Source: CANLWN01 sp039815505 (GTDB lineage Bacteria; Bacteroidota; Bacteroidia; Flavobacteriales; Flavobacteriaceae). From it: 15,752 bases of DNA. Location of the stretch: assembly GCA_039815505.1 (NCBI GenBank), contig JBCBZE010000040.1, positions 1 to 15,752 of the forward strand, written 5' to 3'. Shown piece after piece: positions 1 through 7,318 of this stretch (within the stretch, counting starts at the first letter, position 1; each line of letters begins with the position of its first letter). The position numbers were made by a program, and so were the translations under genes. Below the pieces are notes generated by a model. It was not told the origin of the DNA. It worked only from the letters and a program-made list of their open reading frames with translations, and searched no databases.

Positions 1-615
1 AAAAAGCTCCCCTCCGGCCATGGCCGGGGCCAAGTTGGTTGTATCGCTGAGCGGGGACAGTTTATCACCAAAATAGGCACCTGAAAGTACCGCTCCGGCG
101 GTCATTCCCAAGGAGATGTCCAGGGCATCGCCTATTCCAATAAGCGCTATGCCCACTGTAGCGGAAGTGGTCCATGAGCTACCGGTGGCCACCGATATGA
201 TAGCACAAATGATGACACAGGCCGCCAAGAATATGGTCGGGTTTAATATTTGCAAGCCATAGTAAATCATGGAAGGTATGATACCACTGATCAGCCATGT
301 GCCGGACAAGGCACCTACCATTAATAAGATAAGCAAGGCTCCAGAGGTAGATTTGACATTTTCGGCCACTTCGGAAAGCATTTGCTTATACGATACCTTG
401 TTGAAAAAACCAACGATCGCCGCTACCGCTCCCCCCAACAGTAAAATAAATTGGTTGGACCCACTCAAGGCATCATCACCAAAAACATAAACGTTGTACG
501 CCAGCATGCCTACAAGGATGATTACGGGCAACAATGCCTCCCAGATATTAAGTTCCCTATTTTCTACCGTATGTTCGTCCTGTGGTTCCGAGGGGTCTAT
601 GTTTTGACTTTCCAT
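1..615 (-). CDS. nhaC: Na+/H+ antiporter, NhaC family (3' end missing)
   Basis: This is the N-terminal 205 codons of an integral membrane antiporter that would exchange cytoplasmic Na+ for external protons. I translated the minus strand from the ATG at 615-613; the frame stays open to the window edge, so the C-terminal half or more is missing. A hydrophilic N-terminal tail of about 25 residues (MESQNIDPSEPQDEHTVENR) is followed by several hydrophobic segments (LLPVIILVGMLAYNVYVFG, FILLLGGAVAAIVGFF, LLILLMVGALSG). The diagnostic stretch is GSSWTTSATVGIALIGIG, then SGAYFGDKLSPLSDTTNLAP, which are signature segments of NhaC antiporters. There is no Shine-Dalgarno sequence, as usual in Bacteroidota. 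The gene is divergent from lpdA across 227 bp, and I found no convincing promoter for it there. The family call is firm; whether the ion is Na+ alone or part of an organic acid exchange is not decidable. Confidence 0.9.
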   Translation of the reverse strand, partial: MESQNIDPSEPQDEHTVENRELNIWEALLPVIILVGMLAYNVYVFGDDALSGSNQFILLLGGAVAAIVGFFNKVSYKQMLSEVAENVKSTSGALLILLMVGALSGTWLISGIIPSMIYYGLQILNPTIFLAACVIICAIISVATGSSWTTSATVGIALIGIGDALDISLGMTAGAVLSGAYFGDKLSPLSDTTNLAPAMAGGELF

Positions 616-751
616 ATGCTGTTAGTTCGTTAGTTGGTGTCTGTTATCTTGTAATATTACAATTTTGGAAACTGTTCTGCAAACTTTCGGTATGGCGTAA
701 AGGTGTTTGATCCGCTGTAACCTAATGTGTGTTATCCGTAAGTATATCATA

Positions 752-781
752 TTGCGCAACGACAAAACATTTGTACTTTTG
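752..781 (+). promoter_or_regulatory. Bacteroidota-type promoter of lpdA
   Basis: A TTG at 752-754 and TACTTTTG at 774-781 are separated by 19 nt. This fits the Bacteroidota sigma-ABfr consensus (TTG, 17-23 nt, TAnnTTTG) exactly. Transcription would start near 788, giving a leader of about 55 nt before the lpdA ATG. The rest of the 616-842 intergenic region holds no ORF and no other clear signal. Confidence 0.65.
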
Positions 782-782
782 T

Positions 783-801
783 ATTTCCAGTTCTTGGAAA
801 T
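783..801 (+). repeat. 7-bp inverted repeat at the predicted lpdA transcription start
   Basis: ATTTCCA (783-789) and TGGAAAT (795-801) form a perfect inverted repeat around a 5-nt centre. It begins 2 nt after the -7 box, so it covers the predicted start site. It could be an operator half-site pair or a weak 5' hairpin; the sequence alone does not decide. Confidence 0.35.
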
Positions 802-842
802 TTATAGCATTTAAAATAATCTCTCATTAACAACATCAAACT

Positions 843-2249
843 ATGACTCAATACGATGTAGCCGTCATCGGTTCCGGCCCAGGAGGATATGTCGCGGCGA
901 TACGCTGTGCTCAACTGGGAATGAAAACTGCCATTATAGAAAAATATGCCACTTTGGGCGGTACTTGTCTTAATGTGGGATGTATACCCTCCAAAGCCCT
1001 ACTGGATTCATCGCATCACTATGAGGATGCCATTAAGCATTTTGAGGAGCATGGCATAGAGATTCCCGGAACGGTAAAAGTGAATTTGGAGAAAATGATC
1101 GGGCGCAAACAAAGTGTAGTGGATCAAACCACCAAGGGAGTCCAGTTTTTGATGGATAAAAATAAGATCGATGTTTATGAAGGTTTGGGGAGTTTTAAGG
1201 ATGCGACACACATTACGATCAAAAAAAATGATGGAAAATCCGAAACAATAGCTTCCAAAAATATCATTATCGCCACAGGATCCAAGCCTTCTAGCTTACC
1301 GTTCATTACCATTGACAAGGAACGGGTCATTACCTCTACCGAAGCGCTGGAACTAAAGGAAATCCCTAAGCACATGATTATTATTGGAGGCGGGGTCATT
1401 GGCTTGGAGTTGGGACAGGTGTACAAACGATTGGGTTCCGAGGTAACGGTCGTGGAATTTATGGATCGGATCATACCGGGAATGGACGGGGCGCTTTCAA
1501 AGGAATTGATGAAAGTAATGAAAAAACAGAAGGTGAAGTTTAACCTTTCCCACAAAGTGAAATCCGTGGAACGAAAAGGCGATGAAGTTATCGTAAAAGC
1601 GGATAATAAAAAAGGGGAAGAGATTACGTTCACCGGTGACTATTGCCTGGTTTCCGTGGGGAGAAGACCCTATACGGATGGATTGAATGCCCAGGCGGCC
1701 GGAGTAGAAATCGACGATAGGGGCAGGATAGCGGTGAATGATCATTTGCAGACCAATGTTTCTAATATCTACGCCATAGGCGATGTCATACGGGGTGCCA
1801 TGTTGGCCCATAAAGCGGAGGAGGAAGGAACCATGGTAGCAGAGATTTTGGCGGGTCAAAAACCACATATCGATTATAACCTTATTCCGGGCGTAGTCTA
1901 CACTTGGCCAGAGGTAGCAGCCGTAGGAAAAACGGAAGAAGAACTAAAAGAGGCCGGGGTCGCCTATAAAGTGGGACAATTTCCAATGCGGGCCTTAGGA
2001 CGTTCCCGTGCCAGTATGGATACGGACGGATTTGTGAAAATATTGGCGGATAAAGCTACGGACGAGGTGCTTGGGGTGCATATGGTGGGTGCCCGTTGTG
2101 CCGATTTGATCACCGAAGCGGTGACCGCCATGGAATTTAGGGCCTCTGCCGAGGATATTGCCAGAATGAGCCATGCACATCCCACGTACGCGGAAGCCGT
2201 GAAAGAAGCGGCGCTTGCAGCGACCGAAGATAGGGCGCTACATATATAA
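843..2249 (+). CDS. lpdA: Dihydrolipoyl dehydrogenase (E3)
   Basis: This FAD enzyme reoxidises the dihydrolipoamide of 2-oxoacid dehydrogenase complexes and/or the glycine cleavage system, passing electrons to NAD+ in the cytoplasm. At 468 residues it has the family's usual length. Visible features in order: N-terminal FAD-binding GSGPGG (residues 10-15); the redox disulfide in GGTCLNVGCIPSK (Cys42 and Cys47, the CxxxxC signature of the class); a second Rossmann motif IIGGGVIGLELG near residue 180 for NAD+; the second FAD motif AIGDV near 315; and the C-terminal HAHPTYAE with the catalytic His446-Glu451 pair supplied to the other subunit. Start ATG 843 precedes the Rossmann strand by only four residues and is the only sensible choice. 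The gene stands alone, with no E1, E2 or gcv genes beside it, so it may be a shared E3. It has its own promoter and a strong terminator. Confidence 0.97.
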   Translation: MTQYDVAVIGSGPGGYVAAIRCAQLGMKTAIIEKYATLGGTCLNVGCIPSKALLDSSHHYEDAIKHFEEHGIEIPGTVKVNLEKMIGRKQSVVDQTTKGVQFLMDKNKIDVYEGLGSFKDATHITIKKNDGKSETIASKNIIIATGSKPSSLPFITIDKERVITSTEALELKEIPKHMIIIGGGVIGLELGQVYKRLGSEVTVVEFMDRIIPGMDGALSKELMKVMKKQKVKFNLSHKVKSVERKGDEVIVKADNKKGEEITFTGDYCLVSVGRRPYTDGLNAQAAGVEIDDRGRIAVNDHLQTNVSNIYAIGDVIRGAMLAHKAEEEGTMVAEILAGQKPHIDYNLIPGVVYTWPEVAAVGKTEEELKEAGVAYKVGQFPMRALGRSRASMDTDGFVKILADKATDEVLGVHMVGARCADLITEAVTAMEFRASAEDIARMSHAHPTYAEAVKEAALAATEDRALHI

Positions 2250-2285
2250 GGGTCTTTTTGCATTCCGTTTCCCATAAAAACAATA

Positions 2286-2313
2286 AACCCCGGTCACTTA
2301 AGTGACCGGGGTT
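2286..2313. terminator. 28-bp perfect palindrome, probable bidirectional terminator
   Basis: The sequence is a perfect palindrome centred on CTTAAG (2297-2302), with arms AACCCCGGTCACTT and AAGTGACCGGGGTT. It lies between the lpdA stop (2249) and the end of the convergent DUF3179 gene (2334). Transcripts of either strand would form a very stable GC-rich stem. The minus strand continues as TTTATTG, a modest T-run. The plus strand continues CTCCCTTCC, so its U-tract is poor; termination on that side would rest on the hairpin. Confidence 0.75.
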
Positions 2314-2333
2314 CTCCCTTCCTCATAGCAATC

Positions 2334-3755
2334 TTACTTAATTAGTTTGGCATCGGGGAACGCCGCATGGTAGCCAAACCAAAAAGCATTATGAGTGGGA
2401 ATACGTTTCAACTCCTTCCCGGTTGTGCTTATCATTTTTTCTTCTAGTACCGTCCAAACCATACCCTTGTCATCTTTTGCCGTACGTTCCCCGTCATACT
2501 CCTCAAATGTTAGACCGCTTGTGTCGAACACGCGGTGTGCGCCGGAATTATCGGTAAACACTACAAAATTTATGTTACCTATTTGGGAGGAATAAATCGG
2601 GTTCTTTCTAAGGAACTTACTGGAAATCGCTAAGTTTTCATTGGCTATGTCCGGAATTCGTATGGATAGTATTTCATCTTTGTTCTTTAATCTCGTATCC
2701 ACTTTAGGTACGGTGAACATTAAATTGTCCGTAGCAAAGTATGCTTTGTAGGCCACTCCCTCACCATAGTCCCTACGGTGTCCGGTCTGTAAAGAAAGTA
2801 CGCTGGTCTTAGGATGCCTTTTTTTCCACTCGCCCCAAGTAGTGGTGACCACACTCAAATAATCCAGTTTTATTCCTTTGCCTACCAAAGGGCCAATAAC
2901 GGGTTCACCTTCCAAAGTACTCCATAAGGTTTGGGTGGCCTTGTCATACATTAATTTATTGGACCTATATAAAAAGCCGCTGGTACCCAGTTGATGGTTT
3001 ATACCCTTATGCTCGGTTTTGTACAGGATCACCGTACCACATAAAGTACAGTATACCCCGGCTACGGGGACATCACCAACTTCATCCACGAACATCTCGT
3101 GCCAAGCCAATATTCTTTTGGGATAGGCCCTTGCATCCCCATTTACCTCTATACCAAAAACAATATTGTTATCCTTTAAATAGGTAGCTTCTTCTGCGGT
3201 TATCATTTGAGGCTTGCGCAATGGGGGAATACCATCCTGGAATACACCGCCCCAGCGAACCTCGTCCAATCTAATGGTACTTTGTTGGGCCCTATTTAAA
3301 AAATAGGTTTTGAACTTGGAATCGATACGTTCATGTAGATTCGCCTTAAACTCGTAATACGCATCGGAATACGCCGCTTCCTTATTCCATAACCATTGGA
3401 ACCACTGATCAAAATCATATCCGAATTTTTTTTGGGTCTTGCGTTCCAATAACTTAAGGAGCCTATGGGCAATTTTTCTATTCTGGCTAAAATAAAAAGT
3501 CTCTATGAGCATAATTTCATAGGCTTCGTCCCAATGAGTATCAATATAGGATACAGCGGTATTGACTTTTTGTTGGTCTTCCGTGCTTACCAAATCCAGA
3601 AAATAGGAGGTAGGGGCCGCTACTTCTGTTTTTAGCGATGTAGCGGATGTTGAATAATTAACGTTCTGCCCGTTGTCCGCTTTAAAATAACGTACCAAAA
3701 AAAAGGTACTCAACATAAAACAAAGCAGACTTCCGAACTTGATGTAAGAGACCAT
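2334..3755 (-). CDS. DUF3179 domain protein, membrane-anchored, with CxxC motif
   Basis: The function of this family is unknown. The 473-residue protein starts with a single hydrophobic segment (about residues 6-23) followed by a polar linker, so the bulk is probably exported and anchored. Residues 55-155 look like an alpha-helical extension rich in Trp, Tyr and charged residues, with no recognised domain. From about residue 160 the DUF3179 domain is recognisable: GIEVNGDARAYPKRILAWHE (201-220), then VAGVYCTLCGTVILY with Cys236 and Cys239, then GTSGFLYRSNKLMYDKATQT, GEPVIGPLVG, and a C-terminal THNAFWFGYHAAFP (454-467). The CxxC with nearby His219 suggests metal binding or redox chemistry, but that is inference. 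The ATG at 3755 lies directly before the hydrophobic segment. The gene is downstream of the CDGSH gene on the same strand (95-bp gap) and convergent with lpdA. Confidence 0.88.
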   Translation of the reverse strand: MVSYIKFGSLLCFMLSTFFLVRYFKADNGQNVNYSTSATSLKTEVAAPTSYFLDLVSTEDQQKVNTAVSYIDTHWDEAYEIMLIETFYFSQNRKIAHRLLKLLERKTQKKFGYDFDQWFQWLWNKEAAYSDAYYEFKANLHERIDSKFKTYFLNRAQQSTIRLDEVRWGGVFQDGIPPLRKPQMITAEEATYLKDNNIVFGIEVNGDARAYPKRILAWHEMFVDEVGDVPVAGVYCTLCGTVILYKTEHKGINHQLGTSGFLYRSNKLMYDKATQTLWSTLEGEPVIGPLVGKGIKLDYLSVVTTTWGEWKKRHPKTSVLSLQTGHRRDYGEGVAYKAYFATDNLMFTVPKVDTRLKNKDEILSIRIPDIANENLAISSKFLRKNPIYSSQIGNINFVVFTDNSGAHRVFDTSGLTFEEYDGERTAKDDKGMVWTVLEEKMISTTGKELKRIPTHNAFWFGYHAAFPDAKLIK

Positions 3756-3850
3756 AATAACTTTTTATGGCTCTATAGTCGCATATTAACCTGATAATTT
3801 GAACTTTAACGATAATTTATGATAGCCCGTCTACCAACAATCGCAGTATT

Positions 3851-4087
3851 TTACTGATTGTGGGTACCGTCACAATAGGGTGGATTCCCTGTTTTTTTGC
3901 AGGTACATAAATAGGCGGTTTCATCTTTATCGGCCTTAAAATTTAAGGAAGGAGGCATGTTATGGGCTCTATGGGACCCATCACAAAAAGGTTGTTCGTT
4001 ACTATGGCTGCACGTACACCATGCATATCTTTTATTCTTTTCCAAATCGACTGCTATGGGGGTAAACCCTTGGTTTTCTTCACTCAT
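3851..4087 (-). CDS. CDGSH-type [2Fe-2S] protein with two iron-sulfur motifs
   Basis: This 78-residue soluble protein consists almost entirely of two CDGSH motifs. The first is CTCSHSNEQPFCDGSH (Cys24, Cys26, Cys35, His39) and the second CTCKKTGNPPYCDGTH (Cys61, Cys63, Cys72, His76). Both match the family pattern C-x-C-x2-[ST]-x3-P-x-C-D-G-[SAT]-H, with 3Cys:1His ligation of a [2Fe-2S] cluster at each. The tandem arrangement resembles the mitochondrial Miner2/CISD3 type, which carries two clusters in one chain. There is no signal peptide, so it is probably a cytoplasmic electron carrier or redox sensor; its partner is unknown. It lies 56 bp downstream of the acyltransferase gene and 95 bp upstream of the DUF3179 gene, all on the minus strand. 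Confidence 0.93.
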   Translation of the reverse strand: MSEENQGFTPIAVDLEKNKRYAWCTCSHSNEQPFCDGSHRAHNMPPSLNFKADKDETAYLCTCKKTGNPPYCDGTHNQ

Positions 4088-4143
4088 AAGACACGTTTAT
4101 GGATAAAGTTAATCGAAAAGAAAATATAGAAAAACTACAAAGG

Positions 4144-5340
4144 TTAATTTTTAGCCAGTCTAAATAATTTAAGAAGTATAAGTCGTAACCGGAATAGGTA
4201 ACTTTTAAGAAGTTTTTGTGTAAATACCTGCCAAGATTCGGTTTTAACCCATACATATCGTAATCCTGTGGCGATGTTCAGTTGTATACGTTCTTTATTT
4301 TTTTCATACCTCAGAGCGGCATAGGTACATATGATCATAAATACAATTGCCCCAAGAATGGATACCCATGGTGTAAGCGCATGATTAAAAAATCGATATA
4401 GGCCCAAACCGGTAAAACTTCCATATAGAACAATGAAATGTACAATATAAATAGATAAGGTACTTTGTCCAATTTTTAAAACCGTACTATTGGTCAAGAA
4501 TTGTCTGAACAACATGAACAGGGCAAATACTACAAACACATCCCCTAATCGAATAAAAAGATAATTGTTAAAATAAACATCGGCGAAAAGTTGAATGCCC
4601 GTAAGGCGGGTTAGCGCAAGAAACACATCCGATGAAAAGAAAATAAGGAAAACCCCAACGGTAGCAGCAGTAACTATTGCAACGGGGTATAGTTGTTTAA
4701 AATTTTTGTACCTAGTAAATAGAATGGAAAGAAACGCTCCAAAGGAAGCATAACCGAACCAAGGGAATATCGTGAATACGGAACCATTGGCCTTGGTAAG
4801 ATAATTAGCGATGCCTTGCGGCAGGTAGGCATAGGAAAGGCCTTTATAATAAGGCTCAAAAACAAAGAGGAGACAAGTGATGGCAACCGATACCAAGGGA
4901 AACCAAAACTTCTTTTTATCATGTGTCAAAAGATAGATGCCTATGATTCCCAGAATGGAGAGACCTATGCAATGCAATACATCCACCAAGTAGAAAGAGG
5001 GATAAATTTCACCGCTCAAAAGCCCAAAAAGGTTACTTCTTAGGAGGTAGCCTATAAAAAGTAACTGAAGCCCCCTTTTTACACCTTTCTTTACACGGGG
5101 ATTATGCAATCCACTTTGGGGAACTTTTATCAAGAGATAGGTAAAGATGAATCCCGATACCGTAAAAAAAACAGGGGCCGTAATTCCTCTAAAATACTGC
5201 CAGATGGCATAGGGTAGATGACTACCGTCCCTAAAGGCGTTATCCAGTAAACCATCCACAAAATGGCCCTGGAGCATCATTAGAATGGCCCATGCGCGCA
5301 TAGCGTCCACAAAATACAATCTGTTGGTCTTACTTTTCAT
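4144..5340 (-). CDS. Multi-pass membrane acyltransferase (DUF1624/HGSNAT-like or acyltransferase-3)
   Basis: This 398-residue protein has about ten hydrophobic membrane segments. The N-terminus reads RLYFVDAMRAWAILMMLQGH, with Asp12, Arg15 and His26. This is the D-x-x-R...H arrangement that opens both acyltransferase-3 and heparan-alpha-glucosaminide N-acetyltransferase-like (DUF1624) membrane acyltransferases. It is followed by RGITAPVFFTVSGFIFTYLL, also typical. Such enzymes move an acyl group from a cytoplasmic donor to an envelope or exopolysaccharide sugar or lipid; the acceptor here cannot be read from the sequence. The C-terminal 60 residues are basic and probably cytoplasmic. No glycan genes are adjacent. 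A minus-strand promoter at 5424-5396 fits the ATG at 5340 with a leader of about 48 nt. The fold is fairly sure; the subfamily and substrate are not. Confidence 0.75.
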   Translation of the reverse strand: MKSKTNRLYFVDAMRAWAILMMLQGHFVDGLLDNAFRDGSHLPYAIWQYFRGITAPVFFTVSGFIFTYLLIKVPQSGLHNPRVKKGVKRGLQLLFIGYLLRSNLFGLLSGEIYPSFYLVDVLHCIGLSILGIIGIYLLTHDKKKFWFPLVSVAITCLLFVFEPYYKGLSYAYLPQGIANYLTKANGSVFTIFPWFGYASFGAFLSILFTRYKNFKQLYPVAIVTAATVGVFLIFFSSDVFLALTRLTGIQLFADVYFNNYLFIRLGDVFVVFALFMLFRQFLTNSTVLKIGQSTLSIYIVHFIVLYGSFTGLGLYRFFNHALTPWVSILGAIVFMIICTYAALRYEKNKERIQLNIATGLRYVWVKTESWQVFTQKLLKSYLFRLRLILLKLFRLAKN

Positions 5341-5395
5341 GAAAAATAACTACACTATATACTTGCTTAACAGCTTGTTTAGATGTTTTCGCTTG

Positions 5396-5424
5396 CAAAA
5401 TTAGACAAAATACTGGCAATTCAA
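5396..5424 (-). promoter_or_regulatory. Bacteroidota-type promoter of the acyltransferase gene
   Basis: Read on the minus strand, TTG (5424-5422), an 18-nt spacer and TAATTTTG (5403-5396) match the TTG / TAnnTTTG consensus. Transcription would start near 5389, about 48 nt before the ATG at 5340. It could also serve the CDGSH and DUF3179 genes if they are co-transcribed. On the plus strand, TATTTTCG (5437-5444) is a one-mismatch -7 candidate for the FMN reductase operon, but it has no clear -33 partner. Confidence 0.55.
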
Positions 5425-5469
5425 TCCTATTTACGGTATTTTCGTCATATAAACTATAGTAACGTATCT

Positions 5470-6003
5470 ATGGCAACTATATTGGCGTTTGCAGGCAGCA
5501 ATTCTTCGACTTCGATCAATTTTGAATTGGTAAAGTATACTTGTTCCCTTATCCAGAATCAAAACATCCAATTGTTAAATATGGTAAATTTTCCCTTTCC
5601 CATGTATAGCTCGGATTATGAAAAGGAAAAGGGCTTTTCCAATTCCCTCATAGAGTTGAACCAGGATATTCAAAGAGCCGACGGTCTTATAATTTCGGTG
5701 AACGAGCATAATGGTGGCCCTTCAGCGTATTTCAAGAATCTGACCGATTGGTTGTCCAGATTGGATATTAAGTTCTTGGCAGGTAAAAAAGTGTTTTTAT
5801 TGTCAACTTCCCCAGGAAAGGGGGGAGGTGGCAATTCCCTGGCGTTATCAAATACCAGACTAACACGTTTTGGGGCAGAGGTTACCGCTACTTTTTCCAT
5901 GCCTTCGTTCAACGGCAACTTTGATAAAGAAGATGGAATTTTGGATGCAAAGCTATCCAAAGCACATAAAACTGCACTTGAAGATTTTTTAGCCAAAATT
6001 TAA
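5470..6003 (+). CDS. NADPH-dependent FMN reductase family flavoprotein
   Basis: This is a flavodoxin-fold oxidoreductase that would bind FMN and use NAD(P)H; the physiological acceptor is unknown. I chose ATG 5470 (177 residues) rather than the in-frame ATG at 5383. The family always starts with a short strand leading into the FMN phosphate loop, here MATILAFAGSNSSTS (loop at residues 9-15). The 29 extra residues have no family counterpart. Further motifs are NEHNGGPSAYFKN LTDWLSR (78-97, the PExNGS-type flavin-contacting loop with Asn81-Gly82 and a conserved DW), and STSPGKGGGG (112-121), the second flavin loop. It is the first gene of a tightly packed plus-strand run; pabB starts 6 bp after its stop. 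Azoreductase-, quinone reductase- or chromate reductase-like activity is possible in this family and cannot be separated here. Confidence 0.88.
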   Translation: MATILAFAGSNSSTSINFELVKYTCSLIQNQNIQLLNMVNFPFPMYSSDYEKEKGFSNSLIELNQDIQRADGLIISVNEHNGGPSAYFKNLTDWLSRLDIKFLAGKKVFLLSTSPGKGGGGNSLALSNTRLTRFGAEVTATFSMPSFNGNFDKEDGILDAKLSKAHKTALEDFLAKI

Positions 6004-6009
6004 TAGACT

Positions 6010-7311
6010 TTGCGAAGAAAGGTTTCTTTCACTGTTTTGGATATTCCTAAGTTTAAGGAAGCTTTGCTGTTATGGGCCCAGCAGTTTCAGGATATTGTCT
6101 GGTTGGACAGTAACGAACATCCCGATTCATATGGGTCTTTTGACGCTGTATTGGCGGTCGATGCACTCACATCGATTACAACCGATAGCCATAACGCCTT
6201 TGACGATCTTGCAGTTTATCAAAAAGAGACCAAGGATTGGATATTTGGTTATTTATCCTATGATTTAAAGAACGATGTAGAACTACTTTCATCCAAAAAC
6301 CCGGATGGATTATACTTTCCCGAGCTTTATTTTTTTCAACCTAAAAAAATAATACAGCTACGGGGAAATCAGGTAAGCTTCAACTATTTGTACCTTGTCG
6401 CGGACGAAATAAAAATAGATTTTGATTCAATCGCAAGCATGCATGGAGCGTCCTTGTATTCCAATACCGTATTAAAGAAACCTATCCGCATCAAACTTCG
6501 CATATTTAAGGACGACTATTTTGAACGGGTCCGTAAAATGTTGGGGCATATACATAGGGGAAATATCTATGAAGCTAATTTTTGTCAAGAATTTTATGCC
6601 ATGGATACCCATATAGACCCTTTGACGACCTATCAAAAATTAAATGCCTTATCACACCCACCTTTTGCCGCTTATTTACGGATGAACGATAATTATTTGA
6701 TGTGTGCATCCCCGGAAAGGTATCTGAAAAAAAGTGGGAACAAACTTGTTTCACAACCCATAAAAGGCACGGCAAAAAGATCTTCCGACAAAAAAGAAGA
6801 TGAACGCTTAAAGGCCGATTTGGCGAATGACCAAAAGGAACGTGCGGAAAATATCATGATTGTGGATCTGGTCCGCAACGACCTTTCCAAAAGTGCGGAA
6901 AAAGGAAGTGTAGAAGTAAAGGAGCTATGCAAGGTATATTCCTATCAACAGGTACATCAGATGGTGTCTACGGTAACGGCCAAAGTTTCAAGCAACAAAA
7001 ATCCGATCGAGATGATCAAAGAAAGTTTTCCCATGGGCAGTATGACGGGTGCCCCTAAAGTTTCCGCTATGAAAATAATAGAAGACTTGGAAGGCTCTAA
7101 ACGAGGATTATATAGCGGTGCGGTAGGTTATTTCACCCCAGAAAACGACTTTGATTTTAACGTGGTCATACGCAGTATTTTGTATAATGCCTCCAGGGCA
7201 TATGTTTCCTTTTCCGTGGGTAGTGCCATTACGTCCATGGCATCTCCTGAGAAGGAATATGAGGAATGTTTGCTCAAGGCAAAGGCCATGCGCGACGTGT
7301 TGGAAAATTAA
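6010..7311 (+). CDS. pabB: Aminodeoxychorismate synthase component I
   Basis: PabB converts chorismate plus ammonia to 4-amino-4-deoxychorismate, the precursor of p-aminobenzoate for folate; it normally works with a glutaminase subunit (PabA), which is not encoded in this window. The 433-residue protein has the chorismate-binding domain over roughly residues 165-430. Key motifs: GNIYEANFCQEF (184-195), ASPERYL (233-239), PIKGTAKR (250-257), ENIMIVDLVRNDL (280-292), FPMGSMTGAPK (340-350), and SVGSAITSMASPEKEYEE near the end. Lys252 in PIKGT favours PabB over anthranilate synthase TrpE, which has PIAGT. Start: a TAG in frame at 6004 leaves TTG 6010 as the only start before the N-terminal strand; the first in-frame ATG is some 140 codons in. 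The SRPBCC gene follows after 7 bp. Confusion with TrpE or isochorismate synthase is the only real alternative and is unlikely. Confidence 0.93.
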   Translation: MRRKVSFTVLDIPKFKEALLLWAQQFQDIVWLDSNEHPDSYGSFDAVLAVDALTSITTDSHNAFDDLAVYQKETKDWIFGYLSYDLKNDVELLSSKNPDGLYFPELYFFQPKKIIQLRGNQVSFNYLYLVADEIKIDFDSIASMHGASLYSNTVLKKPIRIKLRIFKDDYFERVRKMLGHIHRGNIYEANFCQEFYAMDTHIDPLTTYQKLNALSHPPFAAYLRMNDNYLMCASPERYLKKSGNKLVSQPIKGTAKRSSDKKEDERLKADLANDQKERAENIMIVDLVRNDLSKSAEKGSVEVKELCKVYSYQQVHQMVSTVTAKVSSNKNPIEMIKESFPMGSMTGAPKVSAMKIIEDLEGSKRGLYSGAVGYFTPENDFDFNVVIRSILYNASRAYVSFSVGSAITSMASPEKEYEECLLKAKAMRDVLEN

Positions 7312-7318
7312 TCGCTAT

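Noticed and set aside
269..633. Two plus-strand ORFs of 73 and 60 residues at the left edge
   Set aside because: They run antisense over the NhaC reading frame, whose minus-strand translation gives family motifs; neither plus-strand peptide resembles anything.
1175..1868. Long minus-strand ORFs inside lpdA
   Set aside because: They are antisense to a fully conserved enzyme and contain no recognisable motif.
5383..5469. Upstream ATG adding 29 residues to the FMN reductase
   Set aside because: The added residues precede the family's usual N-terminal strand and have no counterpart; ATG 5470 gives the standard start.
7151..7318. Upstream ATG that would extend the SRPBCC protein by 56 residues
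   Set aside because: This part is the shifted frame of the conserved pabB C-terminus, with no similarity of its own.
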